Below, piece by piece: positions 1 through 8,291 of a DNA stretch of 64,000 nucleotides; position 1 is the stretch's first letter; each line of letters begins with the position of its first letter. A model generated the notes under the pieces. That model did not search any database, was not told the DNA's origin, and saw only the letters and a program-made list of their open reading frames with translations. The translations under genes were made by a program, and so were the position numbers. This DNA is from an uncultured Chromatiaceae bacterium (GTDB lineage: Bacteria; Pseudomonadota; Gammaproteobacteria; Enterobacterales; Alteromonadaceae), in the NCBI GenBank assembly GCA_946482325.1, contig CAMLRA010000005.1, positions 10,493 to 74,492 of the forward strand. Reading direction: 5' to 3'.

Positions 1-116
1 ACCAATATCTAACTAAATGAAATTAAACAAATTTATATAATGTAGCTGCATCTTAATGTGTCGAAACCGCTAAATGTTAGCCATTTTGGCACATGGCCCG
101 TTGGAAAAACTCAGGC

Positions 117-314
117 TCAATCACTGTATTTCAGATGACGCTGACTCAGCCAATAACCAAACCAGGACAGCAACAGGCAAGGAATCAACGCCAATAAACG
201 CATCGGCAGCCGGTGCTGCTGGTCCAGCAACGTCAACAGGCAAGGAGCATAAATGCCGTAAATCAAAAAAAACGTCAGGACCAGGCCCGACCAATCCATG
301 GTCAACAAATCCAT
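117..314 (-). CDS. Small hydrophobic membrane protein, hypothetical
   Basis: Predicted 65-residue protein with two hydrophobic stretches separated by a short polar loop (QQHR), so probably a two-pass inner-membrane protein. The start is the ATG at 314 because a GGAG Shine-Dalgarno lies 7 nt upstream; a longer reading from a TTG at 362 has no such site. I do not recognise a family. It is leftward, as is the oxidoreductase gene that ends at 408. Function unknown. Confidence 0.5.
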   Translation of the reverse strand: MDLLTMDWSGLVLTFFLIYGIYAPCLLTLLDQQHRLPMRLLALIPCLLLSWFGYWLSQRHLKYSD

Positions 315-407
315 TTCAACACTCCAATCCGCGAAGTGTGGATACAGTAACGTTGCAAACAATTATTTGCAACATTTAATTCACTATTTTACCTATAACC
401 CTCTGCA

Positions 408-1748
408 TCACCACCACTGATCTTTGAGTTTACCGTAGTGGAAATAACCCCATTGCCCGACGCGGCGCAACGGCGCTAGCGGAAATTTCGGTAGTGCCGA
501 CTGATACAGCGGTAAATCCGGCTGCGGCAACCCCATCACTTTATCCGCCAGTCGTTTGCCGGCCTGCACCGAAAACGACAGGCCACTACCGCAATAACCC
601 ATGCTATACACCACATCACCATGCGCATCTGCTTGATATAAATGTGGAATATCATCCAGCGCCATACAGATCCAGCCTGACCACTGATAGTCGTATTTCA
701 GCTCACGCAACGCCGGGAAACTCAGTTTCAGCACCTCAAGCAAGCGCTGGGCGTAATATGGATTTTCAGCGTCACTGCCGGTGATGGCACCACGGCCACC
801 AAATAAAATGCGGTTGTCCGGTAGCTTGCGGTAGTAGTATTTCAGCGCGCGGGTATCCATCACCACTTGTGACGTCAACAAGTTACAAGCGGCAAGCTGT
901 TCAGCACTCAGCGGTTCGGTGACAATAATTTGCGATAACACAGGTAAGGTGCGCGACTGCACGCCGGCATGCAGCTGTTTGGGCGTATAACCATTAGTCG
1001 CCAGAATGACTTTGCGTGCCCGCACCAGCGCCTGTGGCGTTTGCAGCAACTGTGTGCGGCCGTCGGTCTGCCAATCCAGCACCGGACTGCCGGTATGCAC
1101 TGAAGCTCCGGCACTACGCGCCAGACGCTGATAACCCCAGGCCAGTTTCAACGGATTGACGCCAAAAGCATCAGCGAAGCGCAAAGCGCCAAAACTCTGC
1201 TCGTCAGCGACATAACGCTGATGCACCTGACTACGGCTTAACAATTCAACTTCAGCGCCAAAGGTTTTTTCCAGCAACCGCGCCTGCGCTTCTAGCGTCG
1301 GCACCATCGACACTTTGTGGGCCATCCGCAGATAACCCGGTTCCTGTTGATCACAATCGATGCCGAGGCTAATCAGCTGCCGGACCCGATCCAAGCCAGC
1401 CTGAAACTCATGGTAGACCCCGCGCATCACGGCTTCGCCCCATTGCTTTTGCATCTGGGCATAAGGTTTGCGGCCGCTGGATTTCAATACAAAACCAGCA
1501 TTGCGGCCACTGCAGCCCCAGGCGGTCTGATTCGCTTCCAGCACCAACGCTTTGACGCCATGCTCCGTCGCCAGATGATAAGCCGCGGATAAACCGGTAT
1601 AACCGGCACCGATGATCGCAACATCGACATCGCAGTCCTGTGTCAGAGCGCCATCATCGGCCGGTGCTACGCCGGAATGTGCAGCCCAGTAACTGGATGG
1701 ATAAGGTTGGCCCTGGCCTGGGGTGCGGTCGTGAAGCGGATCGTACAT
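408..1748 (-). CDS. FAD-dependent oxidoreductase, DadA/PuuB-like
   Basis: A 446-residue flavoprotein of the DAO family. The N-terminal dinucleotide-binding motif GAGYTG (residues 47-52) sits in a beta-alpha-beta fold, followed by the SGRNAGF segment seen in gamma-glutamylputrescine oxidase-like enzymes, and a C-terminal MGYCGSGLSFSVQAGKRLAD segment that closes the FAD site. Family members oxidise amines or amino acids (for example gamma-glutamylputrescine) with FAD. The exact substrate cannot be read from the sequence. The start ATG has AGGA 7 nt upstream. It is divergent from a GNAT acetyltransferase gene across a 77-bp gap, which may hold a shared promoter region. No puu or dad genes are next to it, so PuuB is only a family-level comparison. 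Confidence 0.85.
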   Translation of the reverse strand: MYDPLHDRTPGQGQPYPSSYWAAHSGVAPADDGALTQDCDVDVAIIGAGYTGLSAAYHLATEHGVKALVLEANQTAWGCSGRNAGFVLKSSGRKPYAQMQKQWGEAVMRGVYHEFQAGLDRVRQLISLGIDCDQQEPGYLRMAHKVSMVPTLEAQARLLEKTFGAEVELLSRSQVHQRYVADEQSFGALRFADAFGVNPLKLAWGYQRLARSAGASVHTGSPVLDWQTDGRTQLLQTPQALVRARKVILATNGYTPKQLHAGVQSRTLPVLSQIIVTEPLSAEQLAACNLLTSQVVMDTRALKYYYRKLPDNRILFGGRGAITGSDAENPYYAQRLLEVLKLSFPALRELKYDYQWSGWICMALDDIPHLYQADAHGDVVYSMGYCGSGLSFSVQAGKRLADKVMGLPQPDLPLYQSALPKFPLAPLRRVGQWGYFHYGKLKDQWW

Positions 1749-1825
1749 AACAACATCCTGATTACTGCAATTGAACCCGCATCATGGCAAGATAAAAGAC
1801 AATTTCCAAGCCATCCGGATGTGTT

Positions 1826-2422
1826 ATGTCAGAGGCTCAGCGCAGTCCCAGCGCCATCGACTATCAACCGTTATCACCGGCGCATTTTGCCGCCGTCATT
1901 GCATTAGGTAATCAGGTGCATGGCGATGGTTATCTCAGCGCTGAACTGATCAGCACTTATTATCAGCAAGGCCAAAAAGATGGCCACAATGCCGGCGTGG
2001 TGGCGTTGGACAGCAACGGTTTAGCAGGTTTCCGGCTGGCGTTTGCGCCGGGACAGTGGCAGCCTGATCAATGGTGCACCCCAGAGCTATGGGGCGTGCC
2101 GTTATCACAAGTCGGCTATTTTAAATGCAACACTGTGCGGCCAGACTTGCAAGGCAGCGGTATTGGCGGCGCGTTACTGAAATTATCGATGCAGGCTTTT
2201 GTCGCACAAGGCGCGGTTGCCGGCGTGGCACATTTATGGGTGCAAAGCCCGGGCAATGCGGCGGTGCGGTACTTCAGCAAACATGGTGGCGAGCTGGTCA
2301 AAATCCATCCTGACAAATGGCGGCAAGACAGTCTGAATGGCTACGAATGTGTGCGCTGTGGCTTTAATTGTCATTGCGATGCAGCCGAGATGATTTTGCG
2401 GCTGGCGCCAGCAGCAGACTGA
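1826..2422 (+). CDS. GNAT-family N-acetyltransferase
   Basis: 198 residues with a clear acetyl-CoA-binding motif A (V-RPDLQGSGIGGALL, residues about 104-117). Members transfer an acetyl group from acetyl-CoA to an amine; the substrate here is unknown. The C-terminus is unusual: a compact cysteine cluster (CVRCGFNCHC) lies just before the end, with spacing suited to binding a metal. The gene is divergent from an amine/amino-acid oxidoreductase, so an amine or amino-acid substrate is a reasonable but unproven guess. The ribosome-binding site before ATG 1826 is weak. Confidence 0.85.
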   Translation: MSEAQRSPSAIDYQPLSPAHFAAVIALGNQVHGDGYLSAELISTYYQQGQKDGHNAGVVALDSNGLAGFRLAFAPGQWQPDQWCTPELWGVPLSQVGYFKCNTVRPDLQGSGIGGALLKLSMQAFVAQGAVAGVAHLWVQSPGNAAVRYFSKHGGELVKIHPDKWRQDSLNGYECVRCGFNCHCDAAEMILRLAPAAD

Positions 2423-2475
2423 AAAAACAGTTTCCTCTGTTTGCCGGGATGACAAACGGCAGGCAGAGGAAACTG
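2421..2475 (-). terminator. Strong hairpin with U-run on the minus strand
   Basis: Perfect 12-bp arms CAGTTTCCTCTG (2428-2439) and CAGAGGAAACTG (2464-2475), plus an inner 5-bp TGCCG/CGGCA stem. Six A residues at 2422-2427 become a U-run when read leftward. This fits an intrinsic terminator for the leftward lysR gene, or a bidirectional one between convergent genes. The inner CCGGGATGAC also resembles interspersed palindromic repeats of proteobacteria, so it could be a repeat family member. Confidence 0.7.
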
Positions 2476-2562
2476 CGGGAGAGCCGGAAGCTGAACCGGG
2501 CGCAACAGCTGCACTGCTCAGTGGCCAAGATCTATATCAGCGATACAGACAACACATCACAC

Positions 2563-2578
2563 CGTTTCACGTGGAACC
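2563..2578. promoter_or_regulatory. parS: parS-like centromere site (third copy)
   Basis: CGTTTCACGTGGAACC matches 14 of 16 positions of the Vibrio-type parS TGTTTCACGTGGAACA, with only the outermost base on each side differing. The core is a near-perfect inverted repeat. It lies in non-coding DNA between two convergent genes, about 30 kb from oriC, within the range where chromosomal ParB sites cluster. The ParB gene is at 28.6-29.5 kb. Confidence 0.7.
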
Positions 2579-2614
2579 CGCCTTTGTTGCACAACAACGA
2601 CTGAAAAACAACAA

Positions 2615-2630
2615 ATGTAAGCGGTTACAT
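2615..2630. promoter_or_regulatory. LacI/GalR-type operator-like palindrome 1
   Basis: ATGTAAGCGGTTACAT has 6-bp perfect arms around GCGG and fits the LacI-family style of TGWAANCGNTNWCA with a central CG. No gene starts nearby: the GNAT gene ends to the left and the LysR gene ends to the right. See the second palindrome about 47 bp away. Confidence 0.5.
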
Positions 2631-2662
2631 GAAGTTTCAATATGACAGAGCGCCTGCATCTA

Positions 2663-2676
2663 TGCAAGCGCTTACA
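2663..2676. promoter_or_regulatory. LacI/GalR-type operator-like palindrome 2
   Basis: TGCAAGCGCTTACA is a one-mismatch copy of the same palindrome class as the site at 2615-2630. The pair is about 47 bp centre to centre, as in looping operators. No LacI-family regulator is in the window. Confidence 0.45.
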
Positions 2677-2704
2677 ATGGATATTTATGCGCGGTATTTT
2701 ACTG

Positions 2705-3667
2705 CTAACCAGCCAATGCTGTGAGCACTTCAGGCGTCGCCGCCACCGCCGCAGTGCTGGTCTGGCAATAGGTCTGTGGATTCAGCCGGCATTGCAGATA
2801 CTGCAGAATCACCTTCACCCCGGCTTTCATGTGGACCCGGTGCGGATACACCAGATGCACCGGTAGCGGCTCTGGCATATATTCGGTCAGAATCGGCACT
2901 AACCGGCCGGCATCAATTTCATCAGCCACCTGGTATCGGGTGACATACATCAGGCCAACTCCGGCCAGCACCGCAGGCTTTAATGCTCTGTTGCTGTTGG
3001 CATGCAAGGGGCCTTGGGTCAGCACTTCCAGCGGCTGCCCCTGATCTGAAAAACGCCAGTATCTTTCCTGTGGGCTGTTATCCGTGCTGAGGCAACTATG
3101 TTGGGTCAAATCCCGCGGATGTTGCGGAATGCCGGCCTGCGCCAGATAAGATGGTGCGCCAACCAGTACAATTGGCAATTTGGTCAGTGGCCGGGCGATC
3201 AGGCTTGAGTTGGCCAAACGGCCAAAGCGGATCGCCACATCCACTTCTTCACCGACCAAATCCACCAGCCGATCGGTTAAATCCAGCTCAACACGTAATT
3301 TGGGGTAACGCTGCAGCAATTCTGGTAATAAAGGCGCGATAATTTTGCTGCCATAAGTCACAGCCACACTGATGCGGATGGTGCCGGCCGGTTCATCACG
3401 CATTTCGTCCAGATGATGTTCCGCCTGATCGGCCTGGCGCACCACTTGCTGGCAATAAGCAAAAAACGCCTGGCCTTCGGCCGTTAAACGGATTTGCCGC
3501 GTCGTGCGCTGCAGCAGCCGCACCGACAAATGCTGCTCCAGCCGGCTGATCGCTTTACTGACCGCGCCTTTGGACATTTGCAGTGCCAGCGCCGCCTGGG
3601 TAAAACTGCCGGTTTCGGCTACCCGGGCAAAAATCGCCATATCACTTAAACGCTGTAGTAATGACAT
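2705..3667 (-). CDS. LysR-family transcriptional regulator
   Basis: 320 residues: an N-terminal winged helix-turn-helix (SFTQAALALQMSKGAVSKAISRLEQHL) and a C-terminal type-2 periplasmic-binding-like effector domain (from about residue 85). The lineage resembles the DsdC/PA-type regulators that activate or repress a divergent target. The start is MSLLQRL at 3667, with GGAGG 5 nt upstream, not the ATG seven codons earlier. A dyad at 3720-3743 is the likely operator. Target genes are not known; the divergent side leads to a small ORF and a TonB-dependent receptor. Confidence 0.85.
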   Translation of the reverse strand: MSLLQRLSDMAIFARVAETGSFTQAALALQMSKGAVSKAISRLEQHLSVRLLQRTTRQIRLTAEGQAFFAYCQQVVRQADQAEHHLDEMRDEPAGTIRISVAVTYGSKIIAPLLPELLQRYPKLRVELDLTDRLVDLVGEEVDVAIRFGRLANSSLIARPLTKLPIVLVGAPSYLAQAGIPQHPRDLTQHSCLSTDNSPQERYWRFSDQGQPLEVLTQGPLHANSNRALKPAVLAGVGLMYVTRYQVADEIDAGRLVPILTEYMPEPLPVHLVYPHRVHMKAGVKVILQYLQCRLNPQTYCQTSTAAVAATPEVLTALAG

Positions 3668-3719
3668 CAGAACCTCCAACCAGAACATTTCGGCTAGTGT
3701 ATCAAAAGCAAAATAGCCT

Positions 3720-3743
3720 GATTGTTTCTTGTTGGAAACAATC
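3720..3743. promoter_or_regulatory. Inverted repeat upstream of lysR, likely LysR operator
   Basis: GATTGTTTC (3720-3728) and GAAACAATC (3735-3743) are perfect inverted arms with a 6-nt centre. It contains a T-N11-A arrangement typical of LysR binding sites and lies about 53 bp before the lysR start codon, where autoregulation would be expected. Confidence 0.5.
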
Positions 3744-3822
3744 TGTCGTGAAATAACCAGCTAATCAGCCTGAAATGTCCTGCGTATCATTGTGCAGAAT
3801 TTGTTCAATGGAGAAAAAAATC

Positions 3823-3969
3823 ATGTTTCTGCAGATTTTATACGCGGTGGTAAAGGGCTTGTTGGAGATGGATGGTTATCAGGTCACTGCAGCCAAACCT
3901 GCAGCAGATGTGAGTGCAGAACCCACTCTCCAGGACTGTGTAACCGATGAAAATAAATGTTACAAATGA
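3823..3969 (+). CDS. Possible small protein, hypothetical
   Basis: A 48-residue reading frame from ATG 3823, with GGAG 9 nt upstream. It begins with a hydrophobic segment (FLQILYAVVKGLL) and ends in a polar tail with two cysteines. It is divergent from lysR with the LysR-like dyad between them, which is the main reason to list it. No family recognised; it may be chance. Confidence 0.25.
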   Translation: MFLQILYAVVKGLLEMDGYQVTAAKPAADVSAEPTLQDCVTDENKCYK

Positions 3970-4206
3970 AATCTTTGATAAAGATTATGTGAATACAATA
4001 ATTCAAAAGTTGCCAGCAAAAGCCGTACTTGTGCATTTGCTGTGCAACTGGTGTTTGGTTTCACGCCATTGACCGCATTCGGTCTGGTCTTTAGCCAATT
4101 TTTATATAGAATCCGCCGCCCCGAATCAGGGCAATTTTGTCAAAACAGCATTTGCCGGCAACTGTTTCTGCAAAGGAACGGGCACGGCAGGCATTCAGAG
4201 GTACAC

Positions 4207-7086
4207 ATGTTCCGTCGTCCATTATTAACCCAGGCCATCAGACTGAGTCTGAGCGCCGCCGCCACTTCGGCCGCATTATTAAGCACTGCGGCTTTCGCTC
4301 AGCAAACCAACGCCGCAGAATCTGTTGAACGCGTCCAGGTGACTGGTTCACGTATTATGCGTGAAGGCGCCATCGCACCATCTCCGGTAACATCCATTTC
4401 CGGTACTGAACTGATGGAAACCGGCGCCCTGAACATCGGTGAAGTGTTAAACGAATTACCAGCACTGGCCTCTACCTACTCTATGGCCAACTCAGGCAAC
4501 TACATCGGTACTGCCGGCCTGAACCTGCTGGATTTACGTGGCATGGGTGCTGACCGTACTCTGGTATTGGTCGACGGCAAACGCCATGTGTCATCCAGCG
4601 CAGGCTCTGCCTCTGTGGATACCAACACCATTCCGACTGCCTGGATCGAATCTGTTGAAATCATCACCGGTGGCGCTTCTGCCGTTTATGGTGCCGACGC
4701 AGTAACCGGCGTCGTGAACTTCAAGCTGAAGAAAAACATCGAAGGCCTGGAAGTCAGCGCGACTGGCGGTAAAGCCAACGACAACCCGTATAACAACCAC
4801 AAATTCAACTTCTCTTACGGTAGCGATTACGCCGGTGGTCGTGGTAATGCAGCCATTGCCGCAGAAGTGTCAGGCCAGCGCGTGCTGAATGCAAAAGAGC
4901 GTTCGTTAACCCGTACTCCCTATATGGCTGTCCGGAATGCTGCCAACAAAGACAAAAAAGACCCGGTGACCGGTGCCACTATCCATGACGGTATTCCGGA
5001 TCGCATTACACTGCCAAATACCGGTTGGTATGACTCCTCAGTGAACGGTAACTTCTACCTGGAAGAAGGCGATGCACTGAACTGGTACACCTTTAATCAG
5101 GACGGTTCAGTCCGCCTGCAAAACCTCGGCACCACTTATGGCGAATGGGGCCGTTGCAGCAACTGTGATCTGTTGGATTTAAAAGAATATTCAGACTTAC
5201 AGCCAGAATTTAACCGTTACAGCCTGAATGCTAAAACCAACTTTGAACTGAACGACGATCACACCTTGTCTGCGGAAGCCAAGCATGTGGTCAGCAAAGG
5301 CGATAGCGCCGGTCAGCCGTCTTTCTTTGAATATGACACTGCACTGGAAATCACCGCAGACAACGCTTACATCCATCCAACACTGGCCGCGCTGATGGCG
5401 AAAAACGGTCTGGATGCGGTTTATCTGCACCGGTTTAATAAAGATGCCGGCCGCCGGATGGAAGAGAACACCCGTACCACCAACCGTGCTGTGGTTGCAT
5501 TAGACGGCAACCTGAACGACGACTGGAGCTATGAGACCTATGCTGTCTATGGCGAGACCAAACTGGAACAGGAAAACTTCAACAACCTGATCCGGAAAAA
5601 CTTCGCGCAGTCAATTGACGCAGTGAAAGACGCCAGCGGTAAGATCGTTTGTCGTGACGCAGCTGCCCGCGCCGCCGGTTGTGTGCCAACCAGCGTGTTT
5701 GGTTATGGTGCAGTCAACCCGGCTGCCAGCGCCTGGTTTAACACCAACTCACTGTCAACCAGCACTATCAAACAGCAAGTCGTCAACGCCAGCGTAGCCA
5801 ACAGCGCCTTGTTTGAATTACCAGCCGGTATGGTCGGTTTTGCTGCCGGTACTGAATACCGTCACGAGCAAAGTGACTCAGTCCCAGACGCTTTTGCTGC
5901 TTCAGGTGCGACCTTTTTAAACGCACTGCAGGAAGAACACGGCAAGTTCAATGTCAAAGAAGCTTTTGCTGAAATCACGGCGCCATTGGTTGCTGACGTT
6001 TTCCTGATCCAGGATCTGACCTTTGATGCAGCAGTACGGGTCGCTGATTACAGCTCAATCGGCAATGCGACCAGCTGGAAAACCGGTTTAGACTGGACCA
6101 TCACCGACGAAGTGCGGATGCGGTCTACCTATTCGGTCGCCCTGCGTGCACCGAATATCGGCGAACTGTATGGCCCGCAAAACCAAACATTCTTCAGCGT
6201 TTATGATCCATGCGGTAAAGAGTACAACCAAAGCGCTCTGCGGGTGAAAAACTGTCAGGCACTGGGTATTCCGGTTAATTTTGACCCGACAGCTACAGCT
6301 TCAACTATTGAAGGTCTGTCTGGTGGTAACCCGAATCTGCAGCCGGAAGAGTCAAAATCTTACACAGTCGGTGCTGTTTACCAGCCTGAGCTGATTGAAA
6401 ACCTGACGTTCACTGTCGACTACTGGTCCATTGATATCGACGACGCGATTTCTTCAGTCGCCGCGCAGGATATCCTGAACAAGTGTGTGGACAACCCGAA
6501 CGGTATCAACAACCAGTTCTGTGCCCTGATCAAACGGGATGCCACCAGCCGCGAGCTGAAACTGATCACCTCTATCACCCAGAACGTGGCGGCACAAACC
6601 GCGGAAGGCGTCGACTTTGAAATTGGTTATGACTTTGACGCCGTAGGCGGTCGTTTCAAAACCAAACTGATTGGTACTTACCTGGATTCACGCAAGACTT
6701 TCTCGTTCCAGGACAATCCTTCAGTCTTTGAAGAAAACGCCGGTACTGAAGGCGAAGCCGTGTGGCAGGAAAACTTCACGGTTGCTTATGCGCGTGATGC
6801 CTGGACAGCCACCTGGAAAACCCGTCACTTAAGCGCGGTTAGCCTGTACTCAGACCAGGACCTGGTGACCAACCCTGATCCGGTTGACATCATGGGCTAC
6901 GGCAGCTACTTCATCACCGATATCAGCCTGGGTTACCAGTTTGAAAACGGCGTGAACTGGAGCGTCGGTATCGACAACCTGTTTGACCGTAACCTGCCAG
7001 GTGTCACCACCGGTACAGGTACTGGTTCAGCCAGCTACGACAACATCGGCCAGTTCTTCTACACCACAGTGTCTTACAAAATGTAA
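4207..7086 (+). CDS. TonB-dependent outer-membrane receptor
   Basis: 959 residues from ATG 4207 (AGAGG 5 nt upstream); an in-frame extension to 4042 lacks coding character. The signal peptide has a basic start (MFRRPLL), a hydrophobic core and a cleavage after AFA. A TonB-box-like stretch (ESVERVQVTGSRI) precedes the plug domain, which holds the LVLVDGKRHV and GGASAVYGADAVTGVVNF motifs. The rest is a 22-strand barrel ending in an aromatic-rich strand. This subclass (large receptor with VQVTGSRI plug) is common in Alteromonadales and Xanthomonads and takes up siderophores, carbohydrates or peptides with TonB-ExbBD energy. No substrate can be assigned because there is no linked uptake or degradation operon apart from the neighbouring hypothetical protein. 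Confidence 0.92.
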   Translation: MFRRPLLTQAIRLSLSAAATSAALLSTAAFAQQTNAAESVERVQVTGSRIMREGAIAPSPVTSISGTELMETGALNIGEVLNELPALASTYSMANSGNYIGTAGLNLLDLRGMGADRTLVLVDGKRHVSSSAGSASVDTNTIPTAWIESVEIITGGASAVYGADAVTGVVNFKLKKNIEGLEVSATGGKANDNPYNNHKFNFSYGSDYAGGRGNAAIAAEVSGQRVLNAKERSLTRTPYMAVRNAANKDKKDPVTGATIHDGIPDRITLPNTGWYDSSVNGNFYLEEGDALNWYTFNQDGSVRLQNLGTTYGEWGRCSNCDLLDLKEYSDLQPEFNRYSLNAKTNFELNDDHTLSAEAKHVVSKGDSAGQPSFFEYDTALEITADNAYIHPTLAALMAKNGLDAVYLHRFNKDAGRRMEENTRTTNRAVVALDGNLNDDWSYETYAVYGETKLEQENFNNLIRKNFAQSIDAVKDASGKIVCRDAAARAAGCVPTSVFGYGAVNPAASAWFNTNSLSTSTIKQQVVNASVANSALFELPAGMVGFAAGTEYRHEQSDSVPDAFAASGATFLNALQEEHGKFNVKEAFAEITAPLVADVFLIQDLTFDAAVRVADYSSIGNATSWKTGLDWTITDEVRMRSTYSVALRAPNIGELYGPQNQTFFSVYDPCGKEYNQSALRVKNCQALGIPVNFDPTATASTIEGLSGGNPNLQPEESKSYTVGAVYQPELIENLTFTVDYWSIDIDDAISSVAAQDILNKCVDNPNGINNQFCALIKRDATSRELKLITSITQNVAAQTAEGVDFEIGYDFDAVGGRFKTKLIGTYLDSRKTFSFQDNPSVFEENAGTEGEAVWQENFTVAYARDAWTATWKTRHLSAVSLYSDQDLVTNPDPVDIMGYGSYFITDISLGYQFENGVNWSVGIDNLFDRNLPGVTTGTGTGSASYDNIGQFFYTTVSYKM

Positions 7087-7096
7087 GATACTGAAG

Positions 7097-7130
7097 TGGT
7101 GCGGGTGAATCTCACCCGCACCATTTACTT
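7097..7130 (+). terminator. Terminator after the TonB-dependent receptor gene
   Basis: An 11-bp perfect stem GGTGCGGGTGA/TCACCCGCACC with a 3-nt loop starts 11 nt after the stop codon. The T-rich tail (ATTTACTTT) is imperfect. Confidence 0.75.
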
Positions 7131-7178
7131 TAAATAAATAAAAAAATAAAATATTTACAATTAATTACCACATTGTAA

Positions 7179-7862
7179 ATGTGTCACTATGATGAATTTC
7201 CGTCTGTTTCTGCTGCTTCCCTGTTTGCCGCTATTCATACCTTCAGCGTATCAGCCACAACCATTTTATGTGATAGCTGTAGTGCGGCTGCGATGCTTGA
7301 AACTGCAAAAGTACAGGCCACAAAGCGGATTCCCGGAGTTTACACAATTGATGTGTTGAATCTCACCGGTGCAGACTACAACGTTTACAAAGTCACTGTT
7401 GCGGCCGGCGAACAACCGGCAACACCACTCATTGCAATATCACAGCAATCTTCAGCCAAAGAAACACAGATTGAAGCAGCTGCTACAGATTTTCAGCTGG
7501 CAATTCACGCATTAAAGAAAACTGCAGCAGAAAAAATAGTACTGTCTGCACACTCCCCTTATCTTGATGTAGCTGTTGCAAGCGCAGAAAAAGCTGCTTT
7601 TGCCAGTTACATCACACATGTTGTAAGAAGCCAACATCAACCCTTGCAGCAGAAAATAGCCACACTAAATGCCAGCCTTCGACATCTCGCAACTATAGTT
7701 CCGGGTGAATCTGTCGATTTTGTAGCGTCAGCATCTTTGCAATCGCCCCTAGCGGTTGAAACTTCGGTGGTATTTCCCGATCTCGCAGAAATCAAAGTAC
7801 AGATGACATTGCAACACAATCTGGCTGATGGATTGGTACCACTTGTCACTGTGATACAGTAA
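7179..7862 (+). CDS. Hypothetical secreted protein, N-terminus probably frameshifted
   Basis: The open frame gives 227 residues with no known domain. Its middle and C-terminus look like a folded soluble domain (IPGVYTIDVLNLTGADYNVYKV and two alanine/glutamine-rich helices). The in-frame N-terminus (MCHYDEFPSVS) is not a signal peptide. In the next frame, two ATGs at 7189 and 7192 begin a textbook signal sequence (MMNFRLFLLLPCLPLFIP) that runs up to the VSA-TTILCDSC segment of this frame, where cleavage after VSA would make sense. A one-base shift near 7240 would join them. Cysteines in CDSC suggest an envelope location. It follows the TonB receptor after a terminator. The region is more AT-rich than its neighbours. 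Confidence 0.55.
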   Translation: MCHYDEFPSVSAASLFAAIHTFSVSATTILCDSCSAAAMLETAKVQATKRIPGVYTIDVLNLTGADYNVYKVTVAAGEQPATPLIAISQQSSAKETQIEAAATDFQLAIHALKKTAAEKIVLSAHSPYLDVAVASAEKAAFASYITHVVRSQHQPLQQKIATLNASLRHLATIVPGESVDFVASASLQSPLAVETSVVFPDLAEIKVQMTLQHNLADGLVPLVTVIQ

Positions 7863-8291
7863 TACTGCTCAAGCTCTATAGCATGATCCTATCTTGCAGG
7901 GACTTTAGACGAAGCCAACAATCGGCATATTCGCTATCGGATTTAGATTAAGTCGACTTATGCCACTTTGTTCTGATAAATACCATCCTGTTGTATCGGG
8001 AAACCTGAAAGTCTGGCCATCCGGCAATCCAAAAAATCAAGAAAACGCAATTATCTTTATATAAATCAACATATTAAATATGGTAACCATGGGTCTTAGC
8101 CAGGTATTCTTGCTAAAACCCTCTTATAACCACAAGTTAAATGAAACTGCTAAACACCCAGACATCCAGTTATAACAAAATCTTCTGATAAAGCATCAAT
8201 TGCTGCTTTTTCAACACTTCATCTGCTGATTAAATGCGCCGCAATGACCGCCGTACTGATACTGCGGCAGACAAACGATGCGGAGTTGATC
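7863..8291. other. AT-rich intergenic gap, no gene seen
   Basis: About 430 bp without a convincing reading frame, RNA or strong hairpin. Base composition is lower in GC than flanking genes. It presumably holds the promoter of the downstream dioxygenase gene, but I see no clear element. Confidence 0.5.
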
